64,000 bases of DNA from Candidatus Leptofilum gracile (GCA_016713825.1 JADJOJ010000005.1:1-64000); one strand, 5' to 3'; shown: positions 1 through 9,785, counted from the first letter of the stretch. Translations and numbers: made by a program. The notes: a model not told the origin generated them from the sequence alone.

Positions 1-143
1 TTTTAAGAATGGCGGAAAGGGCGACGATGAGGGCGACGATGCGTGGGGTTGTACATCAGCCAGCTCAGCCGACCGGCACTGCCTGCGAGTAAGCAGAGTT
101 GGGCTTCTGCCAAAAGAAAAGACGACCGCTAAACGGCCGTTTA

Positions 144-646
144 TCATCGTTTCTCCATACCAGTTGAGCACAGAGCCCGACGGGCGGTCCACAAAACAGG
201 ACAATGGCTAATACCCCCCAACACATTAATTAAAAGATCGTACTCGGCAAACGGACTGGACAGGTCGGGCAAGCCAAACACAACAAAGCCAAATGTCAGC
301 AGCAGCAGGAATCCCATCAGCCAAAACACGCGCCGAAAGCGAATGAGCCAACGCTCAAAACTGGCGGGCCAGTTTACGGCTGACGCCGCAAAAAACAGGC
401 TGCTCACCGGTAAGCTTAACCGGAGCGACCAGGTAAAGGCCACACTGTAAGGATCTTCTATGAGAATATTGGGGGTGGCCAAACTGCTAAACAAACGAGT
501 GCAGCCAGGACAATAAAACCCAACTGTGAGAAAATAGAGCGGGCTGTGGTTTTGTCACCCAGGGCGCTGTTGGCAAACAGGGCAGCAATCAGGGCCATAA
601 AACTCGCAAACGCGCCAAAGTAGTATTGATCAGGTGTGTGTACCAT
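144..646 (-). CDS. Multi-pass membrane protein, unknown function (one frameshift)
   Basis: Two overlapping minus-strand reading frames, 458-646 and 144-494, join into one protein of about 165 residues. The first starts MVHTPDQYYFGAF and ends in a hydrophobic stretch; the second continues with FSSLATPNILIEDPYSVAF and holds two further hydrophobic segments. The break lies near 490-495 at a short T run; one added T would restore a single frame, so an indel error is likely. Hydrophobic segments cover roughly residues 10-25, 40-55, 75-95 and 110-130. No catalytic motif is visible and I do not recognise the family. It is divergent from the acetyltransferase gene downstream. Confidence 0.5.
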
Positions 647-863
647 GATAGACTCCAGGCATCAATGTTTAATCCAGGCGTCAACCGTAGCAGGGCAAAG
701 ATGAGCAACGGAACCGCCAGGAGAACGGCCGTTACAGGATTTCCGTTTTGCGTGGAGAATCAATTCAGACATGGTTCCCTATTTTATGTGCTTTGCTGAA
801 TATTTGGCTTACGGCACGGTAAAGAAATCGTGAAAGAGCAGTACTGAAGTACCAGGTTGCCCC

Positions 864-1427
864 ATGAACCCAATTTTGAAGCAGATGCCTTATTCATTCG
901 ACACCGACCGGTTAACCATTCGTGGCCCTTTGCCTGGAGATGGTGTGCGGGTGAGAACGGCCGTCCTTGAATCACAGGCGGCGCTTAAACCATGGATGCC
1001 CTGGGCCGTGGAAATCCCTTCTGAAGAATCATATGAAATTCGCGTTCGTGAAGGTGAACTTAACTACCTGGGCCGCAAAGATTTTTGGCTGCTCCTCTTC
1101 CTGAAGGATAGCGACACCCTCATTGGCAGCAGCGGCCTGCACAACGCCAACTGGGACGTGCCCAGCTTTGAGATCGGTTACTGGCTGCACAGCAGCCACA
1201 CCGGCCACGGCTACATCACCGAAGCGGTCAACGGCATTTGCCAGTTTGCCTTCCACCACCTGGAGGCCCAGCGCCTTCTCATTCGCTGCGATTCAGAAAA
1301 TGAACGCAGTGCGGCCGTGGCCCGTCGCTGCGGCTTCATGTTCGAAGGCACCCACCGCCACGATTCGCGCGATCATCTCAGCAACGCCCTGGCCAGCACC
1401 CACTATTTTTCCAAACTACCTCCTTAG
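864..1427 (+). CDS. GNAT acetyltransferase, RimJ/RimL-like
   Basis: A 187-residue GCN5-related N-acetyltransferase of the RimJ/RimL-type that acetylates N-terminal or small-molecule amines with acetyl-CoA. It opens with the family pattern TDRLTIRGPLPGDG, has the strand SFEIGYWLHSSHTGHGYITE that carries the acetyl-CoA pyrophosphate loop (here S-H-T-G-H-G in place of the common R-G-x-G), and ends with the helix SENERSAAVARRCGFMFEGT typical of this subgroup. Full length for the family. The ATG at 864 is the likely start. A palindromic repeat pair follows the stop and could terminate transcription. The substrate cannot be inferred. Confidence 0.85.
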   Translation: MNPILKQMPYSFDTDRLTIRGPLPGDGVRVRTAVLESQAALKPWMPWAVEIPSEESYEIRVREGELNYLGRKDFWLLLFLKDSDTLIGSSGLHNANWDVPSFEIGYWLHSSHTGHGYITEAVNGICQFAFHHLEAQRLLIRCDSENERSAAVARRCGFMFEGTHRHDSRDHLSNALASTHYFSKLPP

Positions 1428-1433
1428 AAAATA

Positions 1434-1489
1434 AACCTCCGGGAGGCTTCAAAAATGGCCTCTGTTACGCACTGAACCTCCCGGAGGTT
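1434..1489. repeat. Palindrome pair AACCTCCSGGAGGTT, hairpin after GNAT gene
   Basis: AACCTCCGGGAGG (1434-1446) and AACCTCCCGGAGGTT (1475-1489) are each near-palindromic and complementary to each other, so they can form a hairpin directly after the acetyltransferase stop. The same element recurs inside the RM gene (13169-13201) and before the molybdoprotein gene (20514-20568), so it is an interspersed repeat and not just a local terminator. Confidence 0.8.
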
Positions 1490-1765
1490 GAGTTTTCATT
1501 CATGGTGGTCGGCGACAGCCGGTGTCGTCTGCTTCGTAAATGTGGGTCGGATTGCCAATCCGACCTACGATTTTCATTGATGGGGCTGAGCTTGTGCTCA
1601 TGTTGTTTCCCGAATACGCGGGCATAAATTGGTACCCCATAAAGTTGCGACCGTGTTTGCGGCTGTTATAATCCGCCAGTTGCGAGCCTGTTGGCAGTGG
1701 CTCGCAGTCAAAATTCATAAATTCAACGATCCATCTTTATTCGTGGACCAAAGTAGGCTTTTGTC
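1490..1765. other. Intergenic spacer with 21-bp palindrome
   Basis: No gene is seen between the palindrome pair and secD. The stretch holds a perfect inverted repeat, GGTCGGATTG / CAATCCGACC with one central base, at 1545-1565. It may act as a terminator-like hairpin or be another interspersed palindrome. I cannot place the secD promoter with confidence. Confidence 0.6.
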
Positions 1766-3094
1766 ATGGAAGGAAAAGATTATGTGTGGCTACTCGTTAT
1801 TTTGGCGATAGCTGGTTGGGCCATTTGGATTGTACAAAATCCGGACTACCCCATTCGGCAAGGGTTGGATTTGCAGGGCGGCCTGCAAGTGCTGCTGAAA
1901 GCCGATTTGCCCGACGACGTAGAAATTGAGCCAGCCCAGCTGGATACTTCACGCCAAATTATTGAGCAGCGTGTGAATGCGCTGGGTGTGGCCGAGCCTT
2001 TGGTACAAACCGAAGGCGACCGCCGCATTTTGGTGGAACTGCCCGGCATCGATAATCCGGAAGAGGCGGTCTCCTTGATTCAGGAGACGGCCCTGCTGGA
2101 GTTTGTGGATTCTGGCACGGTACCGCTGCCAGGAAGGCACCTGCATTCGCACCAGCCTGAACCAGGGCCCTTCTCGCTGTGAACTGGGGCCAGATGGCGA
2201 AACGAGTGGAACGGCCGCTCCCACCTTCGAAACGGTGATGACCGGTGCCGCCATTCAGTCGGCCGAATCCCGCGCGACAGACCTGAACCAGCATTTTGTG
2301 GAATTTACGTTGCAGGCCGATGAGCGCGAGCTGTTTGCCAACTACACGCGCGAGCATCAGGGGCAGTTCTTAACCATCGTGTTAGACAAGCAGGTGATTT
2401 CTAGCCCGCAAATCAGCGCGGTTATTGAAGGACAGGGCACCATCACCGGTGACTTTACCCTGGAAGAAGCGCAGCGGCTGGCGCTGCAACTTCGCTTGGC
2501 AGCTTGCCCATTCCGCTGGTCATCGACAGCACGCGCCAGATTGGGGCGACGCTGGGTGAACTTTCGGTGGCTTCTAGCGTGCAGGCGGGCACCATTGGCG
2601 TGGCCGTGGTGCTGCTGTTTATGCTTGTTTATTACCGGCTGCCAGGCTTGCTGGCTGATCTGGCTTTGGTTTTGTATGCGGCCGTTAATGTGGCCGTGTT
2701 CATGGCTATTCCGGTGACGCTGACGTTACCGGCCATTACCGGCTTTTTGCTCTCGACAGGGATGGCGGTGGATGCCAACATCCTGGTGTTTGAGCGCATG
2801 AAGGAAGAGCTGCGCGCGGGTAGTTCGCTGCGCGAGGCGATCTTCACCGGGTTTGACCGGGCCTGGACTTCGATTCGGGATTCCAATATTGCCACGCTGG
2901 TGATCTGCCTGGTGCTGTGGACGTTTGGCCGCAGCTTTGGGGCTAGCGCGGTGCAGGGTTTTGCCCTGACGCTGGCCATTGGGGTGGGAATTAGCATGTT
3001 TACGGCCGTTATCGTCACCAGAACCTTTGTCCGTTTTGTGATGGGTTCCCTGGCCGACCGTATTGGCCGCAGCAGCTGGTTGTTAGGTGTGTGA
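1766..3094 (+). CDS. secD: Protein translocase subunit SecD (two compensating indels)
   Basis: SecD, the RND-like membrane subunit that works with SecF to pull secreted proteins through SecYEG using the proton motive force. About 442 residues. The N-terminal membrane segment is followed by IRQGLDLQGGLQVLLKAD, the periplasmic P1 domain, and the C-terminal RND core with GMAVDANILVFERMKEEL, a SecD hallmark. The reading frame shifts near 2135 (GGAAGG, one extra G) and returns near 2500 (TTGGCAGC, one G short of LRLGSLPIPL). Both sit in G runs and compensate, so a sequencing error is more likely than a pseudogene. Its stop overlaps the secF start. Confidence 0.9.
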
Positions 3095-4023
3095 TGTTTT
3101 TATTTAACTTGGTTGAAAGACGAAAAACTTATTTTATTTTCTCTGGCATTGTCATTGGCCTGGGCATTTTGGCAATGGTCTATTCCTTCATCTCCACCGG
3201 TTCCCCCTTTTTGCTGGGTGTGGATTTCCGGGGTGGGGCCCGGTTTGAAGTGCAGTTTACCGAGCCGGTGACGGAAACGGCCGTTGAAGAAGTTTTTAGC
3301 AATGCGGGCATCAGCAATCCCAGCATCATCGCCTTGCGCGGTGAGGGGCTGCAAAATGCGTGGCAGATCCGCACCGAAACCTTGAGCCCTGAAGAGGCCC
3401 AAGTGATCGAGGACGCCCTGAACGAGCTGGCTCCATTGGTGCCAAACAGCACTCAAGTAGAAAGCGTCAGCGGTACGGTGGCCGGTGAAGTAACCAATTC
3501 CGCCTTTATTGCGGTGCTTGTCGCTGCCCTGATTATCCTGGTGTACATCATGTTGGTGTTTCGCCAGGTGCCCAACCCGTTCCGCTATGGGGCGTGTGCT
3601 GTGGTGGCCATGCTGCATGACCTGTTTGTGATTTTTGGCGTGGCAGCATTGACCGGCATGATTTTGGGTTGGGAAGTGGACGCGCTGTTTTTAACGGCCG
3701 TTCTCACCGTGGCTGGCTTCTCTTTGCAAGATACCATCGTGGTGTTCGACCGCATCCGCGAAAATATTGCCAAACGGCCGTTAGAAAAATACGAACGCAT
3801 CGTCAACCGCTCCATCTTGGAAACCATTCACCGCTCACTGGCAACCCAGCTAAATGCCATGTTCATCATGGTGGCCATTTTGCTGTTTGGTGGTGCCTCC
3901 ATTAAACCGTTTATTGCCATTCTGTTTGTTGGCCTGCTCAGCGGAACGTACAGCTCCATTTTTACGGCCGTTCCCCTGCTGGTTGCCTGGGAAAAGAACG
4001 AAATTCCTTTCCTAAAAGCGTAA
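3091..4023 (+). CDS. secF: Protein translocase subunit SecF
   Basis: SecF, 310 residues, partner of SecD in the SecDF complex that improves protein export. It shows the first membrane helix after NLVERRKTYFIFSG, the signature GVDFRGGARFEVQF, and the conserved C-terminal motif QDTIVVFDRIREN in the RND core, followed by four further membrane helices ending WEKNEIPFLKA. Length is typical. The start overlaps the secD stop by four bases, indicating translational coupling. The lipoprotein gene follows four bases after the stop, so the three probably share a transcript. Confidence 0.95.
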   Translation: MMFLFNLVERRKTYFIFSGIVIGLGILAMVYSFISTGSPFLLGVDFRGGARFEVQFTEPVTETAVEEVFSNAGISNPSIIALRGEGLQNAWQIRTETLSPEEAQVIEDALNELAPLVPNSTQVESVSGTVAGEVTNSAFIAVLVAALIILVYIMLVFRQVPNPFRYGACAVVAMLHDLFVIFGVAALTGMILGWEVDALFLTAVLTVAGFSLQDTIVVFDRIRENIAKRPLEKYERIVNRSILETIHRSLATQLNAMFIMVAILLFGGASIKPFIAILFVGLLSGTYSSIFTAVPLLVAWEKNEIPFLKA

Positions 4024-4027
4024 ATTT

Positions 4028-5434
4028 GTGAAAAAAGTTTGGCTTGTGCTGCTATTGTTGGCAGGCGGCGTCTGGGTCGCCTGCTCACAGCCGCCTGTGG
4101 ATCAACAATCGCCACTGGCAGAGTTCCCCGTGCCAACCGCGCCCGTCATTCCCCCACCTTCACCCCCTGCCGCCCGGCAGCGAAATCAACACCATTCCCA
4201 TCGTTACCGTAACGCAGGCCCCGCTGCCGACGCAGGCGACCAAAACGCCCATCCCTTTTGGGGCCAACGTGGTAGAACTGCGCCTCACCATCCCCAGCCT
4301 GGGGCTGGATCGCCGGTTGCAGGGCAGCGTCAACAGCCAGATTGTGTTGGTAGATGAGCGTACCGGCTTTGCTGTGCAGCGAGACAATCAGGCCAGCGTT
4401 TTGCTGGATTTACAGCAGGTGCTGCCGGAGCTGGTGACCACCGCTGTGCCAGAAGGGTGCGATAGCTGCGTCCGTATCACCTACAGTTTGCCCTTTTCTG
4501 GGGTTGAGGGGGAAGGCTGGCTGCGTGATCCGGTGCTGCTGGCCAGCCTGGAAAATTATTTCACCATTACCCTCGGCCCGCACTTCCCAGCTGCTGCAAT
4601 GATTGGGCTGCGCCGCAGCGCTTCCCCGTACGCGCCCGCCCACACCATTGCGGTGATGGAAGACGGCCGTCTCTATCGCTGGATGGCCAATCAGGCAGAG
4701 GTGGCCCCCCGCAGCGGTGGCGTCCCCGGAACTGCTGGCCGCCTACGAAGCGTTGAATGCCCCCGCCCTGGCACAGCAGTACGCCGCGCCGTGCCCCGGC
4801 AGTTCGTTAGAATCGCTGCTGCTGGCCGGGCGTGAAGATCAGCGTCTTATCGCCCTGGTTTGCCCGGAATTTGCCGTACCGTCTTCCTTGCAGCCGCTCT
4901 ACCTGGCGCTGGATAGGGCGCTGAATGAGATGCTAGACGCCAGCGAAGCGACGCTGCCCCGCCCCCCCGCCACCTTTCCGCTAGACGCGGTGCTCGATTA
5001 CCAGCGCAGCGACGGAGCGCAGCTGACGATTTTGCTGGACGATACGGCCGTTGCCACCCTCCTCAACGGCCAACCCATCAGCACCACCCTCAGCAGCAGC
5101 CAGGTCATCAGCCTGACGACAGAATTGCTGGCCAGCGGCAGCCTGCGCACCGGCCTCACCACCTTCTTGAGCGATGGCACAGTCACGCCAGAGGCGACCC
5201 GGTCTGTGCTGCTGGTGCGCGGCCCTGGCGGCGTTTACGATGCCCAATGGAACGATGCGTTCCGCGCCGAGGAGCTGGCTGAGCTAAATACGTTGTTAAA
5301 CGACCTGCTCGCGGGCGAAACGGCCGTTCCGGCAACCCCACCCAGCCCCACGCCCGACACACCCACCACACCAGGGCCGGAAGAAACGGCCAGTGCCAGA
5401 AACCACCCCATCGCCCACGCCAGACAGCGGGTAA
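4028..5434 (+). CDS. Lipoprotein of unknown function (frameshifted)
   Basis: A lipoprotein with signal peptide MKKVWLVLLLLAGGVWVACS, where Cys follows a V-A lipobox. The reading frame moves twice: at a C-rich stretch near 4150-4180 and at a run of six C at 4705-4710, where five C would give VAPAAVASPELLAAYEAL. A third slip near 5390 would give the end ETTPSPTPDSG with a stop at 5432-5434. Merged length is about 468 residues. After a Pro-rich linker the central part contains CDSCVRITYSLPF; the C-terminus is again Thr/Pro-rich. No enzymatic motif is recognised. It follows secF closely and may be in the same operon. Confidence 0.6.
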
Positions 5435-5458
5435 ATGGTGATAAGGGAATCAATAGAG

Positions 5459-6415
5459 ATGTTTGCATTATTTTGCCAGGATAACCAGCTGATTTTGCGG
5501 CAGGAGTATCCCTTGCCACTGCCTGAACCAGATGAAGCGCTGGTGCGCATTTCCCTCGCTGGCATTTGCGCCACCGATTTGGAGATGGTGAAAGGATATG
5601 TTTCCGGCTTTGCCGGGGTGCTGGGGCATGAATTTGTCGGCGTCGTGGAACAGTGTGCCGACCCTGCCTGGCTGGGCCAGCGGGTGGTAGCCAGCATAAA
5701 CATCGGCTGCCAGACGTGCGAAATTTGCCGCAAGCACGGCCCAGAGCATTGCCCCACGCGCCGCGCCCTGGGCATGCACCACAAAGATGGTGCGTTTGCC
5801 GAATGGATGACGGTGCCCATTCGCAACTTGTTTGCCGTGCCAGACAACGTGCCGGACGAACAGGCCGTTTTTACGGAGCCATTGGCGGCGGCGCTGAAAA
5901 TTCGGGAGCAGGTGAAGATACGGCCGTCCTTGAAAACGGCCGTTGTGGGGCCTGGGCGGCTTGGTTTGTTGGTGGCCCAGGTGCTCAACCTGGCGGGGGG
6001 CAACGTGACCGTGCTGGGGCGGCGGCGCAGTTCGCTGGAACTGCCCGCTTCGTGGGGGCTGGCCACCGGCCTCACCACCGATTTTGCCGAAAACAGCTTT
6101 GACCGGGTGGTGGAAGCCACCGGCAACAGCGTTGGGTTTGCCCAGGCGCTGCGGCTGGTGCGCCCGATGGGCACCATCGTCCTCAAAAGCACCTTTGCCG
6201 ATGACAACCATCTGGATATGACCAAGATTGTGGTTAGCGAAATTGAGGTGGTTGGCTCCCGCTGTGGCCCGTTTACCCCCGCGCTGCGCTTGCTGGCTGC
6301 CGGTCAAATCATCACCGAGCCGTTCATCATGGCAGAATATCCCCTGGCCGATGGCCTGGCTGCCTTCCAGAAAGCCGCTGAGCCGGGGGTATTGAAGGTT
6401 TTGTTACGGCCGTAA
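5459..6415 (+). CDS. Zinc-dependent alcohol dehydrogenase-like oxidoreductase
   Basis: A 318-residue medium-chain dehydrogenase/reductase that would oxidise an alcohol or sugar alcohol with NAD(P). The catalytic zinc ligands are visible in LAGICATDLE (Cys) and GVLGHEFVGVVE (His-Glu), and the structural zinc cluster in CQTCEICRKHGPEHC. The cofactor loop VVGPGRLGLLVAQVL replaces the usual GxGxxG with GPGRLG. It is somewhat short for the family. The ATG at 5459 is preferred over an upstream GTG at 5435 because alignment to the family begins there. Substrate unknown. Confidence 0.85.
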   Translation: MFALFCQDNQLILRQEYPLPLPEPDEALVRISLAGICATDLEMVKGYVSGFAGVLGHEFVGVVEQCADPAWLGQRVVASINIGCQTCEICRKHGPEHCPTRRALGMHHKDGAFAEWMTVPIRNLFAVPDNVPDEQAVFTEPLAAALKIREQVKIRPSLKTAVVGPGRLGLLVAQVLNLAGGNVTVLGRRRSSLELPASWGLATGLTTDFAENSFDRVVEATGNSVGFAQALRLVRPMGTIVLKSTFADDNHLDMTKIVVSEIEVVGSRCGPFTPALRLLAAGQIITEPFIMAEYPLADGLAAFQKAAEPGVLKVLLRP

Positions 6416-6474
6416 CCGATTTTGTGACACAAATTTCACCAATTCTGTCGTCGTCAATCGTTTCTTGAACAAAA

Positions 6475-6560
6475 TTGGCTCTTTGGGAATTCAGGGGGTT
6501 TACAGCCCGTGATGCGTGAAACGTGATGCCTCTCTGGTCACGTTTCACGCATCACGTTTC
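6475..6560. repeat. Inverted copy of the IS target region plus GTGATGCGTGAAAC repeat
   Basis: Positions 6475-6507 are the exact reverse complement of the sequence around the IS4-family insertion site (7811-7833 joined to 9143-9152), without the IS. Next to it, GTGATGCGTGAAACGTGA and TCACGTTTCACGCATCAC form a long hairpin, also repeated at about 7716-7810. The two inverted copies flank the Cas4-like gene. Confidence 0.85.
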
Positions 6561-6694
6561 AACCATTCTTGACCATTACATAATTCGGGCTAATTCGGTG
6601 CGAAAACAGTTAACCCCGCCAAATCTTAAAGACCCGAAACCTCTTCATACAATCTGCCTTGACAGCCGCCCGCCTTTGGTTAGAATTAGAACAT

Positions 6695-7531
6695 ATGAGC
6701 GATTACTGGATTCGAGCAAGTGAAATTGGCGATTATTTGTACTGCCAGCGCAGCTGGTGGCTCAAGCGCAGCCGGGGCATTGCCCCGCAAAACGTGCGGG
6801 AGCTGGAGCAGGGTACGCAGCATCACCGGCAGCATGGCCAGCGGGTGCAGCAGTCGCTCTGGCTGCGCCGCGCCGCGTTTGTGCTTATTTTTGTGGTCGT
6901 AGCGTTTATGACCTATTCGTTGATGAACGGAGGCGGGGATAAGGAATTGGGCAATTAGGTAGTTACCCAATTACTCAATTACCCAATTACCCAATCATGA
7001 TTTGGGGCGGTTACTCTCTCGGTATTGGTTTTTGTGCTGGCGCTGGCGCTGTGGCTGTGGTGGCGCGGCGGGTTGCTGGCGGATGAGTCGGGGTTGCCAA
7101 ACGGCCGTATCCTCTACACCGACGCGGGCAGTGCCTGGATGGTCAACGACGAGGCGCTGTATGACCCAGAGCTGCGGCTGGTGGGCAAGCCGGATTACCT
7201 GGTGGAGGAGCCAGACGGGGGCATCATCCCGGTGGAAATCAAGTCGGGCAAAGCGCCGCCGGAGCCGTGGGAAGGCCACTTGTACCAGCTGGCGGCATAC
7301 TGCTGGCTGGTGGAGCGGGCGTATGGGATACGGCCGTCTCACGGCATCATCCAATACAAAGACCGCGCTTTTGCCGTAGACTACACCGACGAGCTACGCG
7401 AAGATTTGCTCGATCTGCTCACCGAAATGCGCGAAGATTTGTACGAAGTCGAACTAGACCGCGACCACAACGATTGGAACCGCTGCGCCCGCTGCGGTGT
7501 CGCCTCTGCCTGCACCCAGCGCCTCGGCTAA
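6695..7531 (+). pseudogene. Cas4-like PD-(D/E)XK membrane nuclease, split by a repeat
   Basis: Two reading frames in the same phase, 6695-6958 and about 7001-7531, look like halves of one protein. The first begins MSDYWIRASEIGDYLYCQRSWW and ends in a membrane helix. The second starts with a membrane helix (LVFVLALALWLWWRGG) and carries the nuclease core: GKPDYLVEE (Asp), VEIKSGK (E-x-K), HLYQLAAYCWL (Q-x-x-x-Y), and the cysteines CARCGVASAC. With Cys in DYLYCQRS this is the Cas4/RecB-type iron-sulfur cluster layout. The insert at about 6944-7000 brings stops at 6956 and 6998 and the second half has no good start codon. No cas genes are nearby. Confidence 0.65.
6944..6996. repeat. TAATTGGGTAATTGG-type repeat inside Cas4-like gene
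   Basis: AAGGAATTGGGCAATTAGG is followed by several ACCCAATTACTCAATT units that can pair back on it. The same family occurs at about 10734-10797, 15007-15042 and 21937-21985. Elsewhere it lies between genes; here it introduces two stop codons into the nuclease reading frame. Confidence 0.8.
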
Positions 7532-7833
7532 CCCCCCCAAAAAAAAACCTGACAGGTTTCCACCACCCCTTTGCCAACAGAAACGCCTGCATTGCAAAAT
7601 AATCTTAAACCGAAAACCCCTTGTAAACCTGTCAGGTTTACCGCACTCCTTCGCCAACAGAAACGCCTGCATTGCAAAATAATCTGGGTCTTCAGGATTT
7701 CGTGGGGTCTGGCGTGAAACGTGATGCGTGAAACGTGATGCGTGAAACGTGATGCGTGAAACGTGATGCGTGAAACGTGATGCCTCTCTGGTCACGTTTC
7801 ACGCATCACGGGCTGTAAACCCCCTGAATTCCC
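7532..7833. repeat. Repeat cluster: AAACCTGWCAGGTTT units and GTGATGCGTGAAAC tandem
   Basis: No gene. Two copies of an approximately 80-bp unit contain AAACCTGACAGGTTT (7545-7559) and AAACCTGTCAGGTTT (7625-7639), each followed by GCCAACAGAAACGCCTGCAT and a shared tail. Then come about five tandem 14-bp units GTGATGCGTGAAAC (7716-7780) and a hairpin copy. Related units occur beyond the IS at 9150-9270, so the IS landed inside an older repeat cluster. Confidence 0.85.
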
Positions 7834-9133
7834 CTGATTGACTGACAAATCTTATTTAACATAAAGAAGGTGCTCCTCTTTTTGAGATAAACTTGTGATT
7901 CACCAAAAACACAAACTCAAAAAAAGGTAGCACCATGACTAATCATAACACGCTCTTTACCAATATCATGACATTTATCCGCGATGGTCAGCTCAAGTTT
8001 CATGACCTGCGTATTGCCCAAACCTTTATTTGGGCCGTTGTGGGCGTCATCCAGAGTGAACAGCCTCACTTTAGCCACTGGCTGCCCTTTCGCAAGGGAA
8101 AGGCCAAGGCGGCCAGCAAAGCACGGCAGTTCTCGCGCTGGATACACAACGAAAAGATACGCCCGATGCCCATTTACCAGCGGTTCATCCAGCACCTTTT
8201 ACGAGATTGGTGTGACCACACAGCCTATCTAGCGTTGGATACAACTCAACTGTGGAAGCGGTTTGTCATTGTGCGCCGGGCCTTGTCTACTGCGGTCGAG
8301 CTATTCCACTAGGCTGGGTTGTTTGTGCCGGTGGCAGCGCCACGGTTGCTGTAGCTTGCTACCAGCGGATGCTGGCCAAGTGGCCGCCCAGATACCCACG
8401 ACAACCAAAGTGATCTTGTTGGCCGACAGGGGCTTTGGCCACATTGAGCTGCTGAAAGTGGCGACCCAATTGGGCTGGCATTTCCGCATTCGTCTCAAAA
8501 GTGACACCTGGGTTTTCTGGCGAATGGCCAGCGCCGTCAGATCGAGCCCTGATGCCACCCGTGGGCAAAGGTTGCTGCTATACGCATGTTTGGTTGACCA
8601 AACAGAAATATGGACCGCTCCACTTGGCCGTTGCTCATGTTATCACGCCCAATGGCAGCGAGAAGTGGGCGATTGTCAGCGATGAACCAGTTGGCCGCCA
8701 CACCTTTGACGAGTATGGGTTGCGCTTCAACATTGAAGAAAACTTTCTGGACGACAAATCGGCTGGCTTCAATCTGGAAGATAGCCGCTTGCAGGATTCA
8801 ATGGCTATCTCTCGACTGTGTCTCGTATTGGCCACAGCTACAGTTTACCTGGTTTCTACAGGTGTGGCGGTCGCTACACTCGGGTTTCGTCCCCTGGTAG
8901 ATACCCATTGGCGACGGGGCTTGAGCTACTTGCAAATCGGCTGGCGCTGGTGCAAACATGCGCTAGCCAACCGTAAATGGCTCCAATCCTTTCTTTGGTT
9001 GCCGCCGAATCCTGACCCAGAACCGGCCATTGCTTCGTGGAAACAGTTTTACAGGCCGATGTTTGAGCTGCACTCTCTAGAGTGGTTATGATATTGTCAA
9101 GGTGCTTTTTTGTTAATTCTGTCAGTCAATCAG
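7834..9133 (+). mobile_element. IS4-family insertion sequence, 1300 bp
   Basis: The ends CTGATTGACTGACA (7834-7847) and TGTCAGTCAATCAG (9120-9133) are perfect 14-bp terminal inverted repeats. Both flanks carry the 9-bp direct repeat TGAATTCCC (7825-7833 and 9134-9142), a target-site duplication of the size seen for IS4-family elements. The empty target is preserved in inverted orientation at 6475-6507. One transposase gene fills the element. It contains no ACGGCCGT site, which fits a recent arrival. Confidence 0.95.
7935..9091 (+). pseudogene. IS4-family DDE transposase (several frameshifts)
   Basis: The transposase of the IS, read in three frames: about 7935-8280, 8280-8520 and 8501-9091. 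Catalytic residues are visible: Asp in AYLALDTTQLWKR, Asp in VILLADRGFGHIEL, and Glu in the signature Y-x2-R-x3-E-x6-K within YGLRFNIEENFLDDK, which is diagnostic of IS4. The middle part GLVYCGRAIPLGWVV is also typical. Breaks near 8280, 8390 and 8530 fall at short G or C runs, so they could be sequencing errors; with perfect ends and target duplication the element seems young and could be active. Confidence 0.85.
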
Positions 9134-9568
9134 TGAATTCCCAAAGAGCCAATAATCTTAAACCGAAAACCCCTTGTAAACCTGTCAGGTTTACCGCACC
9201 CCTTCGCCAACAAAAGCGCTGACATTGCAAAATAATCTTAACCTGAAGACCCCTTGAAAACCTGACAGGTTCCGCTAACTTTGGTAAACTCGACCTGCTC
9301 GCCCGCATCTGCACCGTCAGCGTGCAAACCATGCGCATCATCCACCAAATGCCGGATGACAGCTAAAAGACACAAAAGTGTGTAATTTACGAGAGAAAAC
9401 GGGCCTGAAGTTGTCATTCCGAACGGAGTCTTCGGAGTGAGGAATCTTATGTCTTTGCCAAGTAGAAGATTTCTCGGAGGACCTCGAAATGACACCTTGC
9501 CGACTAAACATTGAAACATTAACAGGACTTTTGTAAACGGCGGAGACACATTTGCCGGAGAAGATAAG
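9134..9568. repeat. Non-coding stretch with repeats and an RM gene remnant
   Basis: After the target duplication there are two more AAACCTGWCAGGTTT units (9178-9192 and about 9259-9271), a 76-bp remnant of an RM gene end (9291-9366), and an inverted repeat beginning GTCATTCCGAACGG and ending CCTCGAAATGAC (9413-9492), which looks like an interspersed hairpin element. No intact gene is present. Confidence 0.75.
9291..9366 (+). pseudogene. Fragment: 3' end of a nuclease-methylase gene
   Basis: These 76 bases match the last 76 bases of the RM gene at 13692-13767 with about four mismatches and include the same stop codon. They encode DLLARICTVSVQTMRIIHQM and three more residues. Sequence before and after differs, so this is the remnant of a second, related gene or of a partial duplication. 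Confidence 0.85.
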
Positions 9569-9778
9569 ATGCTCGATCAAGTTCAATTTATCAAAGAAAA
9601 TGATCAGGATCGTTTTGCGATTATTCCCATTGATGAGTACCGATTTCTAAAAGAGCTGCTCGATAATGAGGAAAAATTAGCCGATTATCTTGATTATCTA
9701 CATCTGCAACGTGTGAAAGTGCAATCAAATAAACGGTTGTCGCTTGCCGAGATAAAACACGAGTTATCTTTGGAGTAA
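9569..9778 (+). CDS. Small acidic protein, antitoxin-like, unknown
   Basis: A 69-residue protein, MLDQVQFIKENDQDRFAII, then PIDEYRFLKELLDNEEKLADYL and a charged tail. The N-terminal strand-plus-helix pattern resembles Phd/YefM-type antitoxins or small proteins that accompany toxins, but no toxin gene follows: the next gene encodes a zinc-ribbon protein. A ribosome binding site GGAGAAG lies seven bases before the ATG. It is AT-richer than its neighbours. I do not assign a function; an orphan antitoxin is only one possibility. Confidence 0.5.
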   Translation: MLDQVQFIKENDQDRFAIIPIDEYRFLKELLDNEEKLADYLDYLHLQRVKVQSNKRLSLAEIKHELSLE

Positions 9779-9785
9779 GGAGTCA

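Noticed and set aside
1766..3094. secD as a pseudogene
   Set aside because: Two compensating indels in G runs, with all hallmark motifs intact and an intact secF, fit sequencing error better.
6695..7531. Cas4 as part of a CRISPR adaptation module
   Set aside because: Cas1/Cas2 and arrays are absent and the protein has membrane helices, so it is only Cas4-like in fold.
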